Source: Aeromonas veronii bv. veronii (GTDB lineage: Bacteria > Pseudomonadota > Gammaproteobacteria > Enterobacterales > Aeromonadaceae). Taken from it: a stretch of DNA of 64,000 nt. Below are positions 58,001 through 64,000 of the stretch, piece by piece. The notes below the pieces were generated by a model. It saw only the letters and a list, made by a program, of their open reading frames with translations, had not been told where the DNA came from and searched no databases. The position numbers and the translations under genes were made by a program. Position 1 is the stretch's first letter. Each line of letters starts with the position of its first letter. The stretch covers positions 1-64,000 of the forward strand of contig NZ_CDDK01000013.1 of NCBI RefSeq assembly GCF_000820225.1. Reading direction: 5' to 3'.

Positions 58001-58479
58001 TCACTGGCAATGGCACTGGCAAAACGGCTGGCCTGATCGGTGGCCAACGCGTTCATCGGGTAGATGATGATCGCCTTGACCCCCGCGCCGGCTGTGGCGG
58101 CGCAGTGGTTAAGCAGCGGATACATAAAACATTCGGTCTTGCCCGAGCCGGTGCCGGTGGCCACCAGGGTTGGCTGGGGGTTGGCGCCGCCTAAACGCTC
58201 AAAGGCGCGCGCCTGATGGGCGTGCGGCGGGAAGGGCAACCGCAACTGGCTGAAAAAATCCAGCGGCAGTGCGCTTTGGCGAAACGGCAACTGCGCCGAA
58301 AAATAGGGCCCCTTCAGCAAGGTATCCGGGTCTTGCAAAAACGCCTCGAGGGTGTGGTGCTCCGGTTGCTCAGGGTCGCCGGCAGCCTGGTTAAACAGCG
58401 GGCTATTCATCGGGAAGGCGGCGCGCAAAAACTCGGCCACACTGTCGGCCACCTGCCGACTGACAACAGAAGGCAGCAT
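52075..58479 (-). CDS. Giant DEAD/H helicase with DUF1998 and nuclease-like domain (DrmA/DrmB- or DruE-like)
   Basis: 2134 aa. SF2 helicase motifs: Walker A VATGTGSGKTECF (about 106-118), motif II VVDELHTF (about 237-244), motif III GTSATVG, then after a long insert SATPTLEMGIDVGDLSSV (about 1025-1042) and QRIGRAGRKDG (about 1055-1065). Several zinc pairs are present (CPQC...CEQC, CPYC, CSHCNHS...YCPKC). DUF1998 spans to about 1645 with VPGGTGS and CDCGCNQDASKDGCYRCVY. A further domain (about 1670-1800) has PDFVLYPL...AIFLDGFAFHK...KRQAIRDSGRYGVWTLTW, resembling a PD-(D/E)XK/Vsr-type nuclease. Helicase plus DUF1998 are separate genes (drmA, drmB) in DISARM and fused in Druantia DruE. The start overlaps the methylase stop (TGATG). 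Confidence 0.87.
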   Translation of the reverse strand: MLPSVVSRQVADSVAEFLRAAFPMNSPLFNQAAGDPEQPEHHTLEAFLQDPDTLLKGPYFSAQLPFRQSALPLDFFSQLRLPFPPHAHQARAFERLGGANPQPTLVATGTGSGKTECFMYPLLNHCAATAGAGVKAIIIYPMNALATDQASRFASAIASDPKLHGRVTVGLFVGDSDEFPSKVMGPKQVITDKPTLRQNPPDILLTNYKMLDYLLMRPVDQPLWRYNTPGCLRFLVVDELHTFDGAQGSDLACLVRRLKHHVAVDNGQFACVGTSATVGDELGQLLDYASQIFEQPFDDSAVIREDRLSAAEFLQDSPVRFSYFPEPDSQLEASSYADHHAYLNAQLALWFPAEDLVLPADLDSDTGREVRIRLGELMRQHSALHLMLADLQGGILTEHSCAERFAVMLSLPAVQARLLLQSWLALLALARSPVNESPEARAQRELAGKPRPVRPLVQLRSQLWLRELRRLVASVEKQPKLRFASDLLADEQTHHLPVVHCRDCHATGWASMRHGQSRQLETELDDIYRQFFDSGRALALAFPDLSDKAVSGVHQHLCPQCLTLNRADKAACEQCGHEGLLRVLVPDLLKERKDTLVSSTDCPYCGSSKGLSIMGSRAASLSSVMIHQLYGSRFNEHKKLITFSDSVQDAAHRASFFTARTWPLVLRGQIASALPEQGELTLDAFAAAVLADAKVRSQDEAEFVGRFIAPNMLWLNDYQTLVQDNVLSAGSDLPELVAKRLDWEVCSELTLRAGIGRTLENSGFACVAADGSLLDALLPPLHARWREELGDLMQSVTLEQVTHFVLGVLRHLIHAGAVMHPAFESYREDGGDTFRMMQRERTSRYMPTIGPRTRKPAYATFERNKSFSQLLGAKSNPSWYQHWLNLTLAQGERLFVSSVSETVLRQLLETLTKAGLMARFDSKRGEAWGIVPKALTVTREVSRLCCSDCRETLVAPSAQAWQWQGAPCMSLRCTGTYQLTAQASALRWDRLDVARVVGAEHTGLLTREVREATEQAFYRGTRAWQVNLLSATPTLEMGIDVGDLSSVLLCSVPPAPANYLQRIGRAGRKDGNALNITLAEGNPHDQFFFEEPLEMMQGQVQPPGVFLNAVAILERQLAAFCLDSWVRTGITPMAISPNVKQMLDEVERGKKERFPYNFLAFVEEQRVRLAADFAAVFADLEPQTLQQLHDYLMGQQAEHSLVLRIDKALQQLLEDRKSLKARIDKLKRSIDKLETGPRDQNFDSDMRDLHTERQALQALVSQINNKQTLNFLTDEGILPNYAFPEAGITLRSVLWRKNENEEGRSYQTATYEYERPASTALAELAPLNSFYAGGHKVEIEQIDLKVSEPEHWRLCSHCNHSENIDQNGDPHKYCPKCGTPGWADAGQKTTLLKLRQVYARASARDSQIGDESDSREPAFYQRQLLVSYEPKDVTAAYAISDGEVPFGFEFLSKVTLRDINFGKQTEDALELSIAGDIKRCSGFKVCLGCGMVQHPVNQDPRKEHDLSCKYKSTPEKAQFEDYLYLYRQLESEAVRILLPVSSYSSDPTVEASLGAAIQLGLKHYFKGSVDHLKGVVYREPENEGDSWRQYLVIYDTVPGGTGSLKELMREPDNLLQLLQLAYESLCDCGCNQDASKDGCYRCVYAYRERGKMQYVSRDKARLLVGQILAVRDKLQRINSINQIPLDTMMGSELEKRFIDVLAQSKELVVSRSYAHEGDGWIINTRSSPSLSWQLKTQVDLGPKQGVGIPCRPDFVLYPLGHIAQCKPLAIFLDGFAFHKASVVDDVQKRQAIRDSGRYGVWTLTWRDLTQPGCKHLQDVLGLHHNLDMKAPQFYNRFHTTTFATLESEVRERNSFELLLTYVQDPRAQAQFWQKLAAAHAWVWLEVKKSQDAGICNKFAYEMHENAPAWREAQLLSDEPFVFGGLLDALASSQPFIELASVLPQRCLINPITPDQLHAALRLHLCFDDQNPLADNYERGLTGFWRLVNLLQWLPDMTFTSRNAVRNNIGQVPRPVDTLVTTATPDGTTSDATLDAGVLAQWQELAELEVLSQQQIVLLQRLPLPVPEVGYALQDDAGAIIAEADLAWPALHRAHCFIDDQQADAFIAQGWQLTHGELDAELIDTLTQLVTGGKA

Positions 58480-61400
58480 CAGCCATGTTCCTTATGGTTG
58501 TTGAAGAAGTCCCACGCCACCCGATAGTCATCTTCGCGATCCGGTTTGATAAAGGGCGCTTGCCAGGTGATGGTACGGCGCACCACGCCACCCGGGCGGG
58601 TATCGTCGTCGAAGGTGACACTGACCGAGCCGGTTTTCAGGTGCTGGATATCCTCCCAGCCGATGACCAGATCAGCGCCGCTGCCACCGGTCCACTCCGG
58701 GCTATCCACCCCATAGACGATACCGGCCTTGAGGTCGGTTTTGCGCGCCTTGCGCGGCAGGCCAACCCCAACCAGCCCCTTACTCGGGGTAAACACGATG
58801 CGGCCCACTTGGTCATACCAGGTATCGGCCTCGTACTGGCGCATCACCGGGAACTGCACCCGGTAGATGGTCAAGAGTTCATCGAGGGTCAGCCCCAAGG
58901 CCTGGGCCACCAGCACATCGATCTCCACCAGCGCCTGACGGCGGCTGTAATCGGTACGCAGTGCACAATTGCGCTGCCACTTGGGGGTCAGGTTTTTGAA
59001 GAAGTCAGTAGGCAGTTGCGGCAGCTCACGGCTCCAGCGATATTTCGAGAAATCTACATCGTAACAATTAGCCCATAGCTCACTATGGAAAGAACTTACA
59101 GCATTCAACACTAAACCAAGAATGCTCGCCTTTTTGACTTCTATATATGGAAATTTAGAGAGCTGAGTTCCATATAGATCTGAGCGACCTGATACACGTA
59201 AAATAAAATCAAAAACCAAAGAATGAGTCAATGTTGCAAAATTAACTAAGTCGCCAGCATCTTTAAAAACTGTGGTGACAACTGAATTTATATTCACAAC
59301 ACCTTTCGGAATTATGGTGCTAATAAGCGATCTTTCAGCGGAGGCACCAAACATTCGCCTATGAGCTAACCTATAAAAATCACTTACAAGATAAATCTTA
59401 TTATCAAAGTTCACCGTAGGAATACTAGAGTCATAGCAAATTGATTCTCTGTTTAAGACATACTTAACTCTAGGTAGATAGTTGTCAGAAATAAGAGATA
59501 GATCCAATGCATCATAATCACTATTTAACTGTCCCTTAGCTCTAGGGGTTTTGTATAGCGGGTTTGCAACAAAAAAATGAGGGCCAGATAAAACCATATC
59601 AATTGAATGTTTAGGAAATGTAATTTTTGAGTCTAGAATCCCATCTTTTTGAGCTTGGGTTTCATCATAATGCACATCAATTGTTTTGACGCCCTTGCAA
59701 TCATGCAGCATTTTAGCGTTACGGATAATTTTTTCTAACACGCTAATAAATTGTTGTGCATGCAATGTAGGAAGACTAGCCTGACAAGCTTGAGTATCTT
59801 CGGAACCATACAAACGAGCAAATATCTGCAGTTCTTTAAGTCCAACAGTAACTAATCGACTATGATGCCCAGAAGTGTTCCAAGACACTTTAATTTTTCC
59901 ATCAACTTCTTGTTCCTCCTTTATACCAGGTACTGGCCCAGTATTGTCGTGAGAAAATGAAGCATCAATAGAGCTTGCGGCATAAATGTTAGACATATGG
60001 ATAAATGCCGCTTTATGTAAAGTTGGCCCATAAACATTTATGCTAAACATAGTGGCATGATGCACTTCCGCAAACAAGTTCAGTTCATTGTGGAACTGAA
60101 AATGCGCCCGCAATCTGGGATAAATCGCCGCCCGGAGTTGCCCCCCCTTGGGATCATCATAAACTCCTTCCGGATGAAGAAATCCCGCTACCCCTTGAGC
60201 GGCCCCCAGCCGCCATGCCTGCGGAAGGAAACATTTATAGAGGTTAGCTTTTTGCCCCTTCAGCAACGGGTAGTTCTGAATAGCGTTTAGGAAGTTCTGG
60301 GTCCCTTCACAGCCCTCGTATTCGGCGCGCCAGGCATTCTCCAGCGCCGGAATGCGGGCAAAAGTCTGTTCCCGCAGCTTGACCAAGTTACTGGCCGAAA
60401 GCTTGCGCAGTACAAACTCCGGCTCAAAGTCGCCGAGCACCCCCGCCTCCTGCCATTCCACCTTAAGCCAAGGCGGGTTACCCAGCATCAGATCAAAGCC
60501 GCTGCGCTTGGCAAACAGATCGCTAAATTCCAAATCCCAATGGAAAAAGCGCTGGGCGCTGGCAATCTCATCCACCAACTTGAGGCGTGGCAACAGCGCA
60601 AACAGCTGCTTGCGCTGCAACACCCCCTGCTGGCTAAACAGCGCCAACTGCTGCGCCGGTGCCTCCTCTGCAAACAACTGCCCCTGCGCGGTGGCCGGGG
60701 TCTCATGCGGCGCGCTGGTCAGCATCACCCCATCGAGCAGGGTTTCCAGCTCAAACAACCACTCATCGCGGCTCGGTAGGTGTTCGGCCTGATCGATCGG
60801 CCAAAACCACAGCGCGCACCAGTAGTTCATCACCCAGCGCAGCTTTTGGTAGGCGCTGCTCTCCTGGCCGCGCCCGGCCAGGCGCGCATCCTTATCACGG
60901 ATGCTCGATAACGGCTGCGCCGTGCTTGGCGCCGGCCACACCGGGTGGCTGTCGCAGGTTTGCGCCCGCTCGTGCATCAATTGCTGGCGGTGCGCTTGCC
61001 ACAGCTCATCTACCTTGGCACTGATGCGGTCCAGGGCGACTTGCTCATCGGCGGTGATGCTGGCGCAAAATGCCTTGCGCCAGCCATCGAGTGCTTTTAT
61101 GTCATCGGGATAACGGGCCTTGACCGTTTTGTCGCTGTAGCTGGCCATGGCAAGATCGGGCAGCAAGAAGTGAAACACCTGCCCTGGGACTCGCGGCTCA
61201 CTCATCGCCAGCTCGCTGGGCACGCTGTTAAGCCAGCTCGGGTCTTTTTGCTTTTTATAGCTGAGCTCGCTTTTGCTAAACACCTGGCGGCGCGCACCAA
61301 TCAGCGAGTTGCCGTGATGCAGCTGATAGCCAAACCAGGGCACAAAGGCATCGCCGCTGATGGCGTTGAGCCACAACGACACCTCGGCCAGCTCCACCGC

Positions 61401-63374
61401 CACCGGGTTTAAATCCACCCCGTACACATTGTTATCAGCAATAAACATCTTCACCCGCTGCAATTCGCGCGGATAGCTATCTTGCGGGATACGCCGCCCC
61501 TCGGCCTGTTGCTTGAGTTGCAAATAGGCTTCGGCCAACTGGTTGATGGCTTCGTTCAAGAAGGCCGCGCTGCCCATGGCGGGCTCGCAGACGGTGAGCG
61601 TCAAGATGGCATCGGCCTTGGCATGGGGGTCGCTAATCGGGTCGATTTGCGCCTTAAACAGCTCTTTGAGGGCGTATTTGACCAAGGATCGGGTCAGCAC
61701 CTCCGGGGTGTAGTAGGAGGCGGATTTTTCCCGATCGCGGCCAGCCATGCGGTAGATAAAGCTGCCCTTAGGGTGGATTCGCAGGCTGCCATCTGGGTTA
61801 AACACCTTTTCGTCGTCGCGGTATTTGCCAATCTCGGCGGCCGTGACGAAGTAACCGGTCTCCAGCGGGTTAAACTCCTCGCCGGCTTTTTTCACTTCAT
61901 ATAAGTCATCGCTGGCAAAAAAACCGCGGTAAGAGAGCAGCGCCTCATAAACGGCGCCCAACTGGTTGATGCCAAGCTGGCGATAGGATATGCGGCCACG
62001 GCGCCCCTTGCCAGCGCGGTTTAGCGACATCAAGTTGATGATGTTAAGCAGGGTTTCGTTGCGAAATACCACCTTGTTGAGGTGCGGGGTGTTGCTGTTG
62101 GCAAACAGGTGGCTATCGAGGCGCGGCACACTAAATTGGCTCTGGTGTTGGCTGATTTGCTCGCCACTTAGGGCATCAGCTTGCACCGCGATGCCGCCTG
62201 CGTAGCCTTCGCGCACCAGCTTGAACAGCATCTGCAAGCTGTCATGCAAATAGCGGCCGTGGCGATCCTCCTCACTGGTGAGGGTGATCATCTCCAGATC
62301 GCGCAGGCTCTCCAGGCTATAGCCTTGCAGGTAGGTTTTGGCGGTCATCGGCGCAAAGCCGAGTTCGGGGCGCGCCTCGATGTAGAACAAAAACAGCAAA
62401 CGGTACATGTAGCGCAAGCATTCGCGGCTGAGCTCATCAGGGCTGACTGCCCGCTGGCCACTGTAACCGGCCTGATTGTGCTCAATCAGATAGCGCATCG
62501 CCTCGTTGCCGAGCAGCTCGATGCTTTCGCGCAGGGCAAATTTGAGATCTTCCGATACCCCGAAAGCGTGCTTGTGGGCGTTGTCATCCAGGGAATCGAG
62601 ATAGGGTGCGCCGCTGCCGGGCAGCAAGGAGTCTTTGTGCAGCAAGGCGGCCAGCGCCTTGAGGGTGGCATCTTCTTTGCGGCTTAAGATCTCATCGAGT
62701 TCAAAGCGCAGCAGGCGGTTTTGCGCCCACTTGGTTCTGTCGAGCAACAGCAGTTGCCGGCTACCGAGCAGCAACACAAAGCGTGGCGGCTCGGCCTGGG
62801 TAAACACCACAGAGGAGAGCAACTCCTGCCAGCTACGCGGCTCACCGCGACTGTTGTGGCGCAGCAGTTGGTTCTGTTTCGGGTCGCTGTCAGCGGGCAG
62901 TTGCAGCGCATGCAGGGCCTGGGCAAGCGGATCGCCCTCTTCTTCACTATCGAACGCTTCGGCAATCCACAACCAAGGGCTGCCATCGGCACTCTCATAG
63001 CTGGCCAGCAGCGGCAAGCTGCAACCTTCATCGAGCGGCTGCAAGGTGGGCGCGAGCTGATAACCGAGCGCGCTTAGCACTGCTGCTTGGCGGGCGCGCT
63101 GCTGGCTAAGTTGCTGCGCGATATCGCGTTGTTTCTCCTGCTCGCTGAGCTGGCGAAAATAGCCGCTAGCGAGACTAGCGAGCTGGTTCCATGGGGCACG
63201 ATAACCGGGGGCGACCGTTTTGCCCAGCTCCCTGGCGGCACGTTCCTGGTCGCGGGCGGCTTGCTCTTGTGCCTGCCAAGGTTCGAGCACGCTGCGGATG
63301 TCACTGCCAAACACCTCGTCGAGGTAGTGGTTGGAGTAAAATTCGTTTTCGTTAATGATGCCGACCAGTGCCAT
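58479..63374 (-). CDS. Large class I DNA adenine methyltransferase (DrmMI/Eco57I-like)
   Basis: 1631 aa. SAM motif I is CEPAMGSAAFLNEAI (about 597-611), Eco57I-type motif II is VYGVDLNPVAVELAEVSLW, and catalytic motif IV is LGNPPWLKVEW (about 965). NPPW indicates N6-adenine methylation. The N-terminal ~550 residues are helical and unassigned; no clear nuclease motif was found. The segment at about 1105-1445 (DNA 59040-60060) is strongly AT-rich compared with both flanks and lies where a target-recognition domain is expected. ATG 63374 is chosen because GGAGG lies 7 nt upstream and 2 nt separate it from the preceding stop; the frame to 63455 is an extension into that gene. It resembles DISARM DrmMI and BREX PglX in general plan. 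Confidence 0.85.
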   Translation of the reverse strand: MALVGIINENEFYSNHYLDEVFGSDIRSVLEPWQAQEQAARDQERAARELGKTVAPGYRAPWNQLASLASGYFRQLSEQEKQRDIAQQLSQQRARQAAVLSALGYQLAPTLQPLDEGCSLPLLASYESADGSPWLWIAEAFDSEEEGDPLAQALHALQLPADSDPKQNQLLRHNSRGEPRSWQELLSSVVFTQAEPPRFVLLLGSRQLLLLDRTKWAQNRLLRFELDEILSRKEDATLKALAALLHKDSLLPGSGAPYLDSLDDNAHKHAFGVSEDLKFALRESIELLGNEAMRYLIEHNQAGYSGQRAVSPDELSRECLRYMYRLLFLFYIEARPELGFAPMTAKTYLQGYSLESLRDLEMITLTSEEDRHGRYLHDSLQMLFKLVREGYAGGIAVQADALSGEQISQHQSQFSVPRLDSHLFANSNTPHLNKVVFRNETLLNIINLMSLNRAGKGRRGRISYRQLGINQLGAVYEALLSYRGFFASDDLYEVKKAGEEFNPLETGYFVTAAEIGKYRDDEKVFNPDGSLRIHPKGSFIYRMAGRDREKSASYYTPEVLTRSLVKYALKELFKAQIDPISDPHAKADAILTLTVCEPAMGSAAFLNEAINQLAEAYLQLKQQAEGRRIPQDSYPRELQRVKMFIADNNVYGVDLNPVAVELAEVSLWLNAISGDAFVPWFGYQLHHGNSLIGARRQVFSKSELSYKKQKDPSWLNSVPSELAMSEPRVPGQVFHFLLPDLAMASYSDKTVKARYPDDIKALDGWRKAFCASITADEQVALDRISAKVDELWQAHRQQLMHERAQTCDSHPVWPAPSTAQPLSSIRDKDARLAGRGQESSAYQKLRWVMNYWCALWFWPIDQAEHLPSRDEWLFELETLLDGVMLTSAPHETPATAQGQLFAEEAPAQQLALFSQQGVLQRKQLFALLPRLKLVDEIASAQRFFHWDLEFSDLFAKRSGFDLMLGNPPWLKVEWQEAGVLGDFEPEFVLRKLSASNLVKLREQTFARIPALENAWRAEYEGCEGTQNFLNAIQNYPLLKGQKANLYKCFLPQAWRLGAAQGVAGFLHPEGVYDDPKGGQLRAAIYPRLRAHFQFHNELNLFAEVHHATMFSINVYGPTLHKAAFIHMSNIYAASSIDASFSHDNTGPVPGIKEEQEVDGKIKVSWNTSGHHSRLVTVGLKELQIFARLYGSEDTQACQASLPTLHAQQFISVLEKIIRNAKMLHDCKGVKTIDVHYDETQAQKDGILDSKITFPKHSIDMVLSGPHFFVANPLYKTPRAKGQLNSDYDALDLSLISDNYLPRVKYVLNRESICYDSSIPTVNFDNKIYLVSDFYRLAHRRMFGASAERSLISTIIPKGVVNINSVVTTVFKDAGDLVNFATLTHSLVFDFILRVSGRSDLYGTQLSKFPYIEVKKASILGLVLNAVSSFHSELWANCYDVDFSKYRWSRELPQLPTDFFKNLTPKWQRNCALRTDYSRRQALVEIDVLVAQALGLTLDELLTIYRVQFPVMRQYEADTWYDQVGRIVFTPSKGLVGVGLPRKARKTDLKAGIVYGVDSPEWTGGSGADLVIGWEDIQHLKTGSVSVTFDDDTRPGGVVRRTITWQAPFIKPDREDDYRVAWDFFNNHKEHG

Positions 63375-63376
63375 GG

Positions 63377-64000
63377 TTAACCCTCCGCGCCGGTGATAAC
63401 GGCAATCAACTGAATATATGGTTCTTTTTCGGTGGTCATGGTCTCTTCGATCCACTCGATATAGCTTTCAAAGTTGTGCTCTATTTCGCGCTGACGCTGG
63501 GCCTGGCGACTCTGTTTCACCGCTTCGACCTGTTTGTTATCGGCAAAATCCAGCGTCAGTTGCTGGAGCTGGCGGGTTTTCAGCGCGTCGAGTTTCTCTA
63601 GCTGCGCGGTTAAGCGCAGGTTGATCTCGGTTTCAAACGCGTTGCGCTCCTGCACAAACACACTGCGAGCATGGTCAATGGCTTCGCGCAGCAGATCTTG
63701 CTGGCGTTGGTGGTTGCGCTGCTTGCCGCCGGGGTTGCTCAACTTACTGCATAAGGCGGGTTGCTGAGCAACGAAGTCGGCAAACGGCTGACTGCCCACA
63801 AACTGTGCTTGCTTAAAGCTGACCACCAGCCAGGGGTTGACCATGGGGTGGGATTTGCGGTTGGGGAACAGCCCCGAGAGGATAAAGTGGTCTTCATCGG
63901 CGTTCATGGCATGGCTCATGCGTAGCACAGGCGCCTGATGACGGCCAAAGGCGCCTTGCACCTTGTCATCGAGCCACTGCACTACCGGGTTGATCTGCCA
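63377..64000 (-). CDS. C-terminal end of an SNF2-type helicase (DrmD-like), cut by window edge
   Basis: Last 207 residues of a larger protein; the frame is open to position 64000, so any start here is an artefact. NPVVQWLDDKVQGAFGRH, FILSGLFPNRKSHPMVNPWL and a long charged coiled coil (about the last 100 residues) are typical of the C-terminus of SNF2/RapA-like helicases such as DISARM DrmD. It lies 2 nt upstream of the methylase start, in the same operon. The helicase motifs themselves are outside the window, so the family call is by C-terminal resemblance and context. Confidence 0.6.
   Translation of the reverse strand, partial: WQINPVVQWLDDKVQGAFGRHQAPVLRMSHAMNADEDHFILSGLFPNRKSHPMVNPWLVVSFKQAQFVGSQPFADFVAQQPALCSKLSNPGGKQRNHQRQQDLLREAIDHARSVFVQERNAFETEINLRLTAQLEKLDALKTRQLQQLTLDFADNKQVEAVKQSRQAQRQREIEHNFESYIEWIEETMTTEKEPYIQLIAVITGAEG

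Larger units (their letters stand above)
49292..64000. mobile_element. Genomic island carrying a DISARM-like operon (left border; right border outside window)
   Basis: Bounded on the left by the tRNA-Leu 3' fragment. It contains two small unknown genes and a long minus-strand defence-type operon with internal composition shifts. No integrase is in the window; it and the intact tRNA-Leu would be expected past the right edge. Confidence 0.6.

Overview
The window reads as chromosome of a gamma-proteobacterium, most likely Aeromonas. This is inferred from gene content and order (yhcC next to gltBD, feoABC, cysS-ppiB-lpxH, divergent tctDE/tctCBA, Lap adhesin cluster) and from a GC-rich backbone. 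No 16S rRNA, complete tRNA or species marker is present.

Layout. (1) 1-10059, minus strand: a complete Lap-type surface adhesion locus, read from right to left. It holds a type I secretion ABC transporter, a membrane fusion protein, a TolC-like outer membrane protein, the periplasmic protease LapG, the c-di-GMP receptor LapD, and the N-terminal part of a giant adhesin that runs off the left edge. The adhesin has a dialanine-glycine motif where LapG should cut. (2) 10437-25079: housekeeping genes. These are a YhcC-type radical SAM protein, glutamate synthase (gltB, gltD), an O-methyltransferase, an RhlE-type DEAD-box helicase, a DUF2913-like gene, ferrous iron uptake feoABC (minus), a YciH/SUI1 protein and an UPF0016 manganese exporter preceded by a yybP-ykoY-type riboswitch. 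(3) 25244-30284: a three-gene membrane operon (DUF2157, DUF4401, GDYXXLXY protein), then three tandem paralogous periplasmic solute-binding proteins without a transporter. (4) 30342-35078: a block of nested hairpins of dispersed-repeat type, then an AT-rich accessory patch. The patch has an unknown protein with a nuclease-like motif and a Septu-like pair (ABC-type ATPase plus HNH nuclease). (5) 35255-48878: cysS, ppiB, a DUF4269 gene, lpxH, a large M60-type metallopeptidase lipoprotein, two small proteins, and the tctDE two-component system divergent from the tctCBA tripartite carboxylate transporter. (6) 49292 to the right edge: a probable genomic island. Its left border is a tRNA-Leu 3'-end fragment still followed by the tRNA terminator. 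Inside is a tightly coupled minus-strand operon: an SNF2-type helicase (only its C-terminus is in the window), a 1631-aa adenine methyltransferase, a 2134-aa DEAD/H helicase with DUF1998 and a nuclease-like domain, and a UvrD helicase with a RelE/ParE-like N-terminus. This resembles DISARM but has a different gene composition, and it is the best candidate here for an undescribed or poorly described system.

The two accessory regions (about 31.2-35.1 kb and 49.3 kb onward) both look like anti-phage modules. The rest is ordinary core genome with some regulatory details worth noting: the Mn riboswitch, an apparent ATT start codon, and a terminator lying inside a downstream reading frame.
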